Below are positions 1 through 9,237 of a stretch of DNA of 64,000 nucleotides, piece by piece. Made by a program: the position numbers and the translations under genes. Each line of letters opens with the position of its first letter. Position 1 is the first letter of the stretch. The notes below the pieces were generated by a model. That model had not been told where the DNA came from. It made no database searches and saw nothing but the letters and a program-made list of their open reading frames with translations. The DNA is from Persicaria tinctoria (taxonomy: Eukaryota; Streptophyta; Magnoliopsida; Caryophyllales; Polygonaceae), in NCBI GenBank assembly GCA_037127255.1, contig JBANSL010000014.1, positions 66,447,646-66,511,645 on the forward strand. The letters are read 5' to 3'.

Positions 1-1991
1 CAAATTAATTTATCCTCAGCCTCCCAATTCGGAATATCAATTGCTAGGATTTGATTGGTTATATGCGTAGGGAATATTTGAGTAAGCAGTGGTTCATTCA
101 ACTTCTTTGTGAGTAAAATTAAATTGGCTACCTTCGTACAAGGGTCATGATTACTTTGAAATGGTTTTAGGGTTGTGTCCTCAATCCAGTTATCATCCCA
201 GATGTTGATTTTATTTCCATTACCAACAATCCAAAGTAACCCTTTTTTAAATTGGGTGCTTAACTGGATCATTTTGCCAAATTGCCAAGAAGTGTTATAT
301 ATGTTTAATTCCATATTGTTGCTTGTAAAGTCATATTTCTCGTTTATAATCTTAACCCATATGCTATCTGGTTGGGTGTTGAGTTTCCAGAGAAGCTTAT
401 GTTGGAGATTTATGTTTCTTTGTTCTGCTAGTGTTATACCTACCCCTCCTTGGCTTTTTGGAGTACAAATTTTCTCCCAGCTAATCAGAGGATTATATCG
501 TTTAGTTCTCAGTTTATTCCAAAAGAAGTCTTTATGGATTTGGTCAATTTGTTGGAGAACCCCTTTTGGTAATAAGAAATTTTGCATTAGATAGTTTGTT
601 TTGGAGCTGAGATTTGCTTGTATGAGTGTAGTTCTTCCTGGTTGTGATAGGGTCGATGCTTTCCATTTAGAAAGTGGTTTTTTTTAAGTTTTGCAATGCC
701 TCGTTAAAAACGCAGTTTTTGACTCTTCCGTTAACAACGGGATGCCAAGATATTTCTCCACGCCTTGGGCAATGGGAATATTCATGATGTGTGCTAATGA
801 TCTAGCTAAGTTTTGATTGACATTTTTTGATAGTTGAATTGAGCTTTTTTGGTAGTTGATTGTTAGTCCTGAAAGATTTGAGAATCTGTTGAGCGTATTC
901 TTAATTGTATCAAGACTCATATGTGAGACTGTCGCAAAAATTAGTGTATCATCTGCAAATGTCAAAAACGGTATTGGAGTACCTTGTTGTTTTAGTTTTA
1001 TGCCAACAAGTGGATCATCCTGTTGTGCTTCTGCTATAAATTCTCTTGCCAATCCTTCCATTACAATAACGAAAATGTAAGGGGCTAGGGGGTCTCCTTG
1101 TCTAATGCCTCTCTCTGGTCTAAATTTGTCTCCTGGTGAATTGTTAACGAGTACCGAAAAAGTGGTTGTTGTCATGCATTTCATCACCCAAGAGATCCAC
1201 TGTTCATGGAAGCCAAATTTTTCCAGAATAGCTTGAATGCAGCTCCAGTTAATTTTATCGTATGCTTTTTCCATGTCTAATTTTAGGGCCATCCAGCCTT
1301 TCTTTCCTTTCTGTCTATGAAAAGTGTGGAATACTTCGTGAGCTATAAGTGTGTTATCTTGGATAGATCTTCCTTCAACAAAAGCCCCTTGGAAAGGGTT
1401 AATAATATGAGGTAGAATACTTTTAAGTCTATTAGCTAGGATTTTTGCAATAATCTTGTAAATAGTATTACAGAGACTGATAGGTCTATAGTGGTTGATA
1501 GTTTCTGGATTTTCAGTTTTCGGAATTAAAGCAATAAATGTTTGGTTGATTTCAGTGAGCATTGAGCCTGAATGGAAAAAACTGGTGGGTATTTATCTCA
1601 TGATTAATGAATCGAATATCATTGAGATTTATCTTTGATTTATTCGGTTGTTTGAACCTTCCCTCCATTTCCAAGGTAATTTTCATTTTGATTTCTTCCT
1701 TGTTTGTGATAATCTGATCATCATTTTCCAGTATTTTGAATAGTATTTGGAATTTCTGTCAGCCAACTGAGTATGTCTTATTTTAGCTCGTTGCTTCCAG
1801 AATTTATGAGTGTATTCAAGTATTTGGGTTCTTTTGTTTTGAAGTCTCAGAAGTTTCTGTGAGTCTCTCACTGACAGGGCACCCCAAGGCAGAGATTGCT
1901 GTAAATCCTTAATCTGGTCTTCAAGAGTATTCAGTTGCCTAATAGAGTTATTATTGTGTGATTTGCACCAGTTTTTTCCATTCAGGCTCAA
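1..1991 (-). pseudogene. LINE-A ORF2: deleted linker plus reverse transcriptase (minus copy)
   Basis: This is L1-type ORF2 sequence read right to left. From 1991 it encodes the linker that lies between endonuclease and RT in plant L1s (LEDQIKDLQ, FWKQRAKIRHTQLADRNSKY). A frame change and internal deletion follow, and then RT from 1562: FHSGSMLTEINQTF, LIPKTENPET, YRPISLCN, LDMEKAYDKINW, GIRQGDPLAPY, and the FADDTLIF catalytic box near 940. A frameshift or stop near 684 breaks the frame, after which the thumb and zinc-finger region continues off the window. This arm should be the natural continuation of the endonuclease at 4437-5191, displaced by the inverted copy between them. Confidence 0.85.
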
Positions 1992-3552
1992 TGCTCACTG
2001 AAATCAACCAAACATTTATTGCTTTAATTCCGAAAACTGAAAATCCAGAAACTATCAACCACTATAGACCTATCAGTCTCTGTAATACTATTTACAAGAT
2101 TATTGCAAAAATCCTAGCTAATAGACTTAAAAGTATTCTACCTCATATTATTAACCCTTTCCAAGGGGCTTTTGTTGAAGGAAGATCTATCCAAGATAAC
2201 ACACTTATAGCTCACGAAGTATTCCACACTTTTCATAGACAGAAAGGAAAGAAAGGCTGGATGGCCCTAAAATTAGACATGGAAAAAGCATACGATAAAA
2301 TTAACTGGAGCTGCATTCAAGCTATTCTGGAAAAATTTGGCTTCCATGAACAGTGGATCTCTTGGGTGATGAAATGCATGACAACAACCACTTTTTCGGT
2401 ACTCGTTAACAATTCACCAGGAGACAAATTTAGACCAGAGAGAGGCATTAGACAAGGAGACCCCCTAGCCCCTTACATTTTCGTTATTGTAATGGAAGGA
2501 TTGGCAAGAGAATTTATAGCAGAAGCACAACAGGATGATCCACTTGTTGGCATAAAACTAAAACAACAAGGTACTCCAATACCGTTTTTGACATTTGCAG
2601 ATGATACACTAATTTTTGCGACAGTCTCACATATGAGTCTTGATACAATTAAGAATACGCTCAACAGATTCTCAAATCTTTCAGGACTAACAATCAACTA
2701 CCAAAAAAGCTCAATTCAACTATCAAAAAATGTCAATCAAAACTTAGCTAGATCATTAGCACACATCATGAATATTCCCATTGCCCAAGGCGTGGAGAAA
2801 TATCTTGGCATCCCGTTGTTAACGGAAGAGTCAAAAACTGCGTTTTTAACGAGGCATTGCAAAACTTAAAAAAAACCACTTTCTAAATGGAAAGCATCGA
2901 CCCTATCACAACCAGGAAGAACTACACTCATACAAGCAAATCTCAGCTCCAAAACAAACTATCTAATGCAAAATTTCTTATTACCAAAAGGGGTTCTCCA
3001 ACAAATTGACCAAATCCATAAAGACTTCTTTTGGAATAAACTGAGAACTAAACGATATAATCCTCTGATTAGCTGGGAGAAAATTTGTACTCCAAAAAGC
3101 CAAGGAGGGGTAGGTATAACACTAGCAGAACAAAGAAACATAAATCTCCAACATAAGCTTCTCTGGAAACTCAACACCCAACCAGATAGCATATGGGTTA
3201 AGATTATAAACGAGAAATATGACTTTACAAGCAACAATATGGAATTAAACATATATAACACTTCTTGGCAATTTGGCAAAATGATCTAGTTAAGCACCCA
3301 ATTTAAAAAAGGGTTACTTTGGATTGTTGGTAATGGAAATAAAATCAACATCTGGGATGATAACTGGATTGAGGACACAACCCTAAAACCATTTCAAAGT
3401 AATCATGACCCTTGTACGAAGGTAGCCAATTTAATTTTACCCACAAAGAAGTTGAATGAACCACTGCTTACTCAAATATTCACTACGCATATAACCAATC
3501 AAATCCTAGCAATTGATATTCCGAATTGGGAGGCTGAGGATAAATTAATTTG
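1..3552. repeat. Large near-perfect inverted repeat (arms 1-1587 and 1966-3552)
   Basis: Position n on the left arm is complementary to position 3553-n on the right arm at every place I compared, with only isolated mismatches (for example near 73/3480 and 112/3441). The arms are separated by a 378-bp spacer (1588-1965). The left arm runs off the window, so the true arm may be longer. Both arms carry LINE reverse-transcriptase coding sequence. Symmetry stops at 1587/1966, where the next base differs. A transcript across it would fold into a very long hairpin. An assembly artefact cannot be excluded from sequence alone. Confidence 0.95.
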
Positions 3553-3910
3553 GAAATATAACAAGAATGGTAGCTTTAAATCTAACACAATCCAAACCCG
3601 ATCTTCGACCTCTACGAATACAAATAACAACTATGAATGGGTTTGGAAATTAGGAACCCCTCCCAAAAATCGCAATTTCATCTGGAAAATAATGGTGGAT
3701 GCTCTGTCCACCAAGACTCGATTAAATAGATATTTTAACCGGGTCCCCGCACAGTGTTGTTTGTGCAACCAAGACAATGAAGACTCTCTACACCTCTTTC
3801 AAAACTGCCAGGTTACGAAAAGAATCATACACGCCTATGAAGCTAACTCAACATTAAGGATACTATACAAGTGTAACGACTTTATCAATAACAATATTTG
3901 TATTATTTGA
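1966..3910 (+). pseudogene. LINE-A-type ORF2: RT and zf-RVT (inverted copy)
   Basis: This is the plus-strand twin of the left arm, continuing further 3' than the window shows for the other copy. The RT spans about 1990-2869, with RQGDP and FADD boxes and the same break at 2869. The post-RT region is at 2966-3289 (FFWNKLRTKRYNPLISWEKICTPK in order). A zinc-binding reverse-transcriptase domain lies at 3452-3910, with a CCLC...HLF..C pattern near 3750-3810. Several frame breaks show it is inactive. It ends abruptly near 3910 with neither RNase H nor poly(A), so this copy is truncated at its 3' end as well. Confidence 0.85.
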
Positions 3911-4199
3911 AATTATATCATAAAGACTCCTAACTTAGTATCATATAGAATGATATAGAATGATTTATAAGTATGGATTGACATTAAAAACCGAATAGTA
4001 GAGATTGAAGACATGTTGTAGTTTCTAGTTTCTACCCTTGTTCTTGTCCCACATTGAAAACTAGAGGAAAAGGGGGTGCTAAGTCTATAAAAAGAGAAGC
4101 ATGGGGGTGCTAAGTCTCACATTGCCATTGCATATTACATCATGTAATATTATGAATTATTCTAATAATAATTTATATAATTTACAATTTACATAATAA
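3911..4199. other. Non-coding, AT-rich; isolated GTCCCACATTG/TATA pair
   Basis: No coding sequence is seen. GTCCCACATTG at 4046-4056 followed by TATAAAAA at 4086 resembles the upstream-element/TATA pair of plant snRNA promoters. No snRNA sequence follows at the expected start, so I do not call a gene. A short direct repeat (GGGGGTGCTAAGTCT) occurs on both sides of the TATA. Confidence 0.5.
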
Positions 4200-4436
4200 T
4201 TATAAATTTATTTTATTAAAAATAAATTTTTTCAATTTTTTTTTTTTTAAAATGGAGGGTTGACCTGGCGGGTCGAATCGGGTCGGACCCGCCGGGTCAC
4301 GGGTTATCTTTTCCCCGACCCTAACCCTAACCCTCAACCCGAGCTGACCCTTGGACCCGTGGACCCTGACCCGGCGGGTCACCGACCCGGCGGGTCACGG
4401 GTCGACCTGCCCGACCCGTGACCCGTGGCCATGTCT
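4200..4436 (-). mobile_element. hAT-like element terminus (GGGTC-rich)
   Basis: Read on the minus strand the segment starts TAGACATGGCCACGGG and continues as many GGGTC/GACCCG words, the style of hAT terminal regions in plants. It interrupts LINE-A exactly after the endonuclease C-terminal motif (FRFEMAW). The opposite terminus and an 8-bp TSD were not found. Three telomere-like CCCTAA words at 4318-4335 are part of this biased sequence. Confidence 0.4.
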
Positions 4437-5191
4437 AGTCCAAGCCATCTCGAAGCGGAAGGGAGAACCTTTTTCCTTAGTTGCTGAACCAATGCTAGTG
4501 GTAATCAGACAGTGATCGGAAGACATAAAAGGATGATGGTGCATTGTTAATTCCTTAAATTTTGACAGAATGTCTTGATGAACAAGGCCTCTATCCAATC
4601 TTTCATATGTATTATTTAAAATCCCAGCATGTTTTCTCCATGTGAATGGTGAGCCTGTAAAAGGCACTGTTTGGAGGTTTAATTCCTGCTTTACCTCTTG
4701 AATTCTTCTAAATCTGTTGATCGAGGGGAGATTACCACCCACCTTTTCTGTGTCATTCTCTATGTTGTTTAAGTCTCCAATGATAAGAATTGGAAGCATG
4801 TGTTTGTAGACTTTAGTGTAGACATCCTCACAAAAGTTGGATTTTTCTGATTCAATACTGGGAGCATAGACAAACAAGATGGCTAACTCCAGATCTTGGA
4901 TTGTAAGTTTGATCATAAAGATTCTATCGGTTTGTTCTAAAGTCTCCTCTTGACTGATAAGGTTGTCATCCTTTGTAAGAATCAACATACCACCTTTAGA
5001 TCCAGAGGCTGGAATGGAGAAGCAGTAATGGAACCCCGCCGTTTTTAGTTGATTATCAAGAGGTGGGAGGTGGTTTTAGTTTCAGTTAATGCTAGTATGT
5101 TTAGTTTGTTTCTGATTCTGATCTGCTTGATTTCTTGCCAAAGAAAAGGCCTCTTCGAACCTCTTATATTCCAGTAGCCGATATAAATCAT
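4437..5191 (-). pseudogene. LINE-A ORF2 N-terminus: apurinic/apyrimidinic-type endonuclease
   Basis: The ATG is at 5191. The first 49 codons carry YWNIRG and LTETKT (the endonuclease N and E motifs). The frame then stops at 5045 through a single frameshift near 5065 and resumes at about 5060-4437 in another frame with GDLNNIE, FTWRK, ERLDRGL and SSDHCLI, the remaining catalytic motifs of LINE endonucleases. The protein breaks off at FRFEMAW, where the hAT-like sequence begins. The start is preferred because YWNIRG follows within a few residues, as in other plant L1 ORF2 proteins. Upstream it overlaps ORF-X (5082-6089) by 110 nt. Confidence 0.8.
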
Positions 5192-6089
5192 AACTTCCTT
5201 TGGATTTATGCCTTCTGGCTGGTATAGTGAGTTGGTATTTTGTAATTTGTTTTGATTGGTGTGAGAACCAGTAAACAACTCTTATGCATAAGTACTGGTG
5301 TATATTATGTAGCTCCACCTCCTTGTTTGATTTTTTGGTGTTGTTCTGCTCTCTGATTGTGCACCAACCCAAACTTTGGTGGAGATGCACCATATCAGAA
5401 TTGCAAATTGTGCATTCTATAGAGGAGAAGCCATTTGTTTTGGATCCTCTATCGAAAGATAAACAGGGATTTGTACAATGTTTGTGTACCACATTTGTTG
5501 GGTAGTTTATTGTTCCCTCACTAGTCACCACACACATATTTAGAATATGGATGGAACTGAGCTTGGGTGTACAATCTTTGTTGGTAACGGTTATTTGGTA
5601 GTTTTTTGTTTCCTTGCCGGTCACCACACACATATTAGAAATATGGATGGGACACAGTTTGGATGAAGGATAGACAGAATCAAACCTGGTAGGTGACAGG
5701 AGCAAGGAGATCCTAGCAAACCAGCACCACCAGACAGAGGGAAAGCACAACTGCAAAGTAAATAATCGGACAAAACCCAGCCAAAGACAGCACAAACCAG
5801 TGTAACCAAACATAAGAGAGTACTGAAACTTAAGATTGATAATATAGATGCAGCTGTCAATGCAATTTTCACTAGGATGCAAGGACCAGTTGATAGCATT
5901 ACAAAGGATAGTAGACTTAGTAGGACTAGAAAGAACCGTACTAACAGCATAACCATGATGATCAAATTCAAAAGCAAGGGCAAAGAACAGATAGGGATAG
6001 CAACTAACAAAGACATAGTTGTGGTTATTTAGGGGGATAATTGTTGTAGCCAGCATACAACCATTCAGATTTATAGGGAACTTCATCAT
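5082..6089 (-). CDS. LINE-A inter-ORF open frame (ORF-X, 335 codons)
   Basis: This is an uninterrupted frame that fills the whole interval between ORF1 and ORF2. Its first ATG overlaps the ORF1 stop as TGATG (6091-6087), and its stop lies 110 nt inside ORF2. The predicted protein is rich in Cys and has a hydrophobic middle. It contains a duplicated block (HISNMCVV and HILNMCVV). I recognise no domain. An open frame this long by chance is unlikely in 36-40 percent GC DNA, but plant L1 inter-ORF regions are usually regarded as spacer, so coding status is unproven. Compare the similar frame in LINE-C (26805-27593). Confidence 0.35.
   Translation of the reverse strand: MMKFPINLNGCMLATTIIPLNNHNYVFVSCYPYLFFALAFEFDHHGYAVSTVLSSPTKSTILCNAINWSLHPSENCIDSCIYIINLKFQYSLMFGYTGLCCLWLGFVRLFTLQLCFPSVWWCWFARISLLLSPTRFDSVYPSSKLCPIHISNMCVVTGKETKNYQITVTNKDCTPKLSSIHILNMCVVTSEGTINYPTNVVHKHCTNPCLSFDRGSKTNGFSSIECTICNSDMVHLHQSLGWCTIREQNNTKKSNKEVELHNIHQYLCIRVVYWFSHQSKQITKYQLTIPARRHKSKGSYDLYRLLEYKRFEEAFSLARNQADQNQKQTKHTSIN
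5495..5665. repeat. Imperfect tandem duplication of about 100 bp
   Basis: TCACCACACACATATT followed by a near-identical AGAATATGGATGG block occurs at about 5525 and again at about 5621, each preceded by a GGTAGTTT.TTGTT run. It accounts for the repeated protein block in ORF-X. Confidence 0.7.
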
Positions 6090-7621
6090 CAATAACCAGA
6101 TTTTTTCTTCTTTGGCTTCTTGGTTGCCGGTGAGGATATCTCATTCTGATCTTCTTCATCCCTACGCTTGCCAGGGTCCTGGGTTCCAGTTGTGGTCTGA
6201 TCATCACAGGGTCTAATGACTATACCCCCCATCTTCCTAACCACTGAGTGGTCAGACTTCAGAGAGAGTTGCGAGCCTTGGGATTCAACCCCATTGTCTA
6301 TACCTTTGCCTTTGTTTTGAGCTTTAACCAAGGCTTCCAGAGAGCCCTCAGGTGGTTGGAAGGAGGAAGAAGCATTGGCGTTGGCAGGGTTCATGATAGT
6401 GTGAAGAACAGACGGGGCAATGGTGAAAGGGGGAATGGCACATTCAGCAGCAACTCTAGAAGCATGGGCATTGTTGAGGGTGATAAGATGGTTGAGGAGC
6501 TTCGAGTGGTAGTTAAGACAATGGGGTGGATTGGGGTAAGCTCTTTGATTGGGGAGTTGGACATTGGTAGGGAGAAGGCCAAAGTCCCCCATTCTAGGTT
6601 GCATGGTAGTAGCAGGAGCAAGTTCAGTGTCATTCAGGCTGTAGGGAACAAAAGCACTTGGTTGAGGAGGGGCCCTGGGTTCAGGGTTAACTCTAGCAGG
6701 ATTGTGGTTTGGGTTAGGAGAAAGCAGATCAACTTGGGGGTTCTCCTCAAGAATTAGGTTGAATTTCCTAGGCCTGGGAGCATTGAGAGTACAATCCTCA
6801 TAAGAGTGATCATAAGCTCCACAACACTCACAACCCACAGAAAAATCCTCATACCAGATTCTGAGGCGCACAATATCATTTTCATTCTTTCTAAATTGGA
6901 CAAAAGATGTGAGTTTGGTAAGGAGGAAGACATGCACACAAGCTCTAGCAAACCTGAATTTATTTCTGAAATTGGAGGCTTGATCGACTTTGATAAGAGT
7001 ACCAACACCACCAGCATGCAGAATGTGGGAGATGGCCTCAACAGTATAAAACTGATGAGGAAGCCCCGGTATCTTGATCCACATATCAGCATCAGTGGTA
7101 TCCTCTTCCATGGGGTTGAAGCTCTCGTTCCATGGGTATATGGCAAGGAGAGAGCCCTGCACATGGTAAGGTCGGTTGCTCCACACATTTTCTCTGTCTT
7201 CCCTGTTGGAGAATCTAAAGAGGAACCAATCATTGCCAATTGAATCCACACTCCAGATTCCTTTGAGTGCTTTCCATTCAGCCTTCATTTTGCCAGCTAC
7301 TTATTTGATGTCAATGTGGTTTTGGACAAACCTTCCCACCAGGCTAAAGTCAGCCAACCTGTGGTGAAGATCTCTAGCTTCTGGGATGGTGAAAGGAAGG
7401 GAGTTGCGTCCCACATCAGTGGTAGCATCCTCCTCAGGGTGATCAGTCGTATGAGTAGCATGGTTGGGGTGAATAACAGTGGGAAGAGTAACAATGGCAG
7501 AGGTGGTGTTGGCAAGAGGAGCAGGGTGAATGGTTTCAATAGGAAGAGTGAGGCCCTCAGAATGGATCCTCGGCTGGGTGGTATTGATGAGAGCTTCCAT
7601 GAAGGAATTGTGAGCATCCAT
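6089..7621 (-). pseudogene. LINE-A ORF1 (DUF4283-like and CCHC zinc knuckle), one stop
   Basis: This is the ORF1 protein of an L1-type LINE, the nucleic-acid-binding partner of ORF2. Reading from the ATG at 7621, the N-terminus (LADFSLVGRFV) leads into the DUF4283-like domain (WFLFRFSNREDRENVWSNRP, then WIKIPGLPHQF). A zinc knuckle CECCGAYDHSYEDC (C-x2-C-x4-H-x4-C) and a Pro-rich, lysine-rich tail ending KKPKKKKSGY follow. One in-frame TAA at 7303-7301 separates residues 1-106 from the rest; otherwise about 510 codons are open, so this copy is fairly young. The stop TGA overlaps the ORF-X ATG. Confidence 0.85.
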
Positions 7622-8512
7622 GACAGTAACAGATAACAGAATGATCACAGAAGAGAGGAAGAGATTGGAAAGGTGTAGGAAATAAACCATATTATTATCA
7701 TTATTTATAGCAGAGAACTTAGTAATCTTGTGATTCCAATTCAAGAGAGCTGAGGGAGGATCTAACCCGATAGCTGCCCACCAAGCCATAGGAGTAATCA
7801 TGCTCTTTGTTCCGGTTGTTGTGTAGTTTTCCTTGGAAAGTTCAAACAGCCTACTGCACCCCTCCTCTTTCCAGCTCCAGGAGTTAAGTTTCAGATTCAT
7901 GCATCTGGCTTTTCTTGCTTGTTGAAGGGTTTTCTCGAGAACCAAAGGGACTCCAAAGAGGGTGAAAAGGATTAGCCAATCCACCGCCATAATCCCACCA
8001 CTGATTGGTCCTGCATGCTCATGATTAATGCTATAATCATCATTAGGGGTAGCAAATATTACTGGTAAGAGATTTTTGATAAAGTGATAGTTTTTCCAAT
8101 GGTTTGGGTAAGATCTTGGATACAGATTTGTATTTGGAAGGCAAAAACGAACTGAAAAAACCCGCCTAACCACATGTGTATCTGTTTTTTCATTAAGATA
8201 AAAATCCTTTTTGTAGGAACTTGTGATTGCATTTACTCTTTGGCAGAGTACTGAATGTTCTTCATTTGGGTGATACTTGTTGCTGTTTGGGAAACTAAAT
8301 TTGGTTGCTGTAATAACTTTGTGGTGGACTATGTAATTTGTACATTTTTTGTTTGGGTAAAGGTTTATGGTTGTGTTTTGATCAGATCCAACAACATGCA
8401 ATCGAAGATTGCAAGTGCTAGATTGATCAGAAAGAGCACCTAAGGACAGCAACAACACCTTGTACAGAAAACAAAGACGAAGAGAAAAGAGAGTGTTTTT
8501 CCTCCTGATCAC
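7622..8512 (-). other. LINE-A 5' leader, open in frame with ORF1
   Basis: The region upstream of the ORF1 ATG stays open in the ORF1 frame for 297 further codons, back to an ATG at 8512. The translation begins with basic residues and a hydrophobic stretch (FLYKVLLLSLGALS) resembling a signal peptide, but I recognise no domain. It is most simply the 5' UTR of the LINE. The 5' boundary of the element is somewhere near 8510-8560; no TSD could be paired because the 3' end is outside the window. Confidence 0.4.
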
Positions 8513-8559
8513 CTTTCAAAAGTTGATAATTTATTTTAGATCAAATCAAATCAAATAAT

Positions 8560-9220
8560 AGTATTGATTTCATTGCAAAGGCCAATGTATGTGATTTGTA
8601 ATATGGATACACTTCCGAGGATTCAAGAGCATTGTAACATCATCCCCGGGGTGATCAGGGTTAAGCTTTGCCTAGTCAAAGTCAAACTACTTCTTGTCTA
8701 CTGTAAAAATAATAATAAAAAATCATGTGGCCATATACAACTAAAATTAATTTGTAGGTTTTAAAATATTTTAGCTCGTTTTTTAGCCTAATTTTTAAAT
8801 ATTTTTTAATTCATATTTTTTAACTATCTATTGACATTAATATTGTATAAGTTAATGAAGGAAAAAAATTAAAAAAAGAAACGTCAAATTTGATTGTATG
8901 TCAATATTTATAATTATATGGATGCATTTGACAAAATAAATTAACAAATAAAATAGTTTCCATATTACATTATATACTTTCAATGAATTGCTTTTCAAAA
9001 TAACTTATTCACTTATTTATATTTGACTATTGAATTCACATATTGAGAAATTTTAAAAAAATCAAATTTAAAAAAATCTATAAAAGGGTACGGTTAGGCA
9101 TAAATGTATTATATATCATATATTCTTACATCCATCCCTCCTGCCCTGCCTTCCCATGGTGTATTTGTTTTTCATTTTTCTACATTAAACACTTCTTTTA
9201 GATGGTTCCAAACCATCTAT
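8560..9220. other. AT-rich non-coding spacer
   Basis: No gene, terminal repeat or RNA motif is seen. Short A/T homopolymer runs are frequent. Confidence 0.5.
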
Positions 9221-9234
9221 AACATCCTCAACAT
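9221..9234. repeat. Target-site duplication, left of LINE-B
   Basis: AACATCCTCAACAT here is repeated exactly at 12047-12060, on either side of LINE-B. Confidence 0.92.
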
Positions 9235-9237
9235 GTT

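Noticed and set aside
856..1080. Small open frames antisense to the LINE-A reverse transcriptase (also 2473-2697)
   Set aside because: Mirror-image shadows of the RT coding sequence, duplicated by the inverted repeat.
4046..4094. GTCCCACATTG plus TATA resembling a plant U-snRNA promoter
   Set aside because: No snRNA sequence (U1, U2, U4, U5 or U6 start) follows at the expected distance, and the motif lies in a repeat-like context.
4312..4336. Telomere-like CCCTAA repeats
   Set aside because: Only about three units, embedded in a GGGTC-biased hAT-like terminus; not an interstitial telomere.
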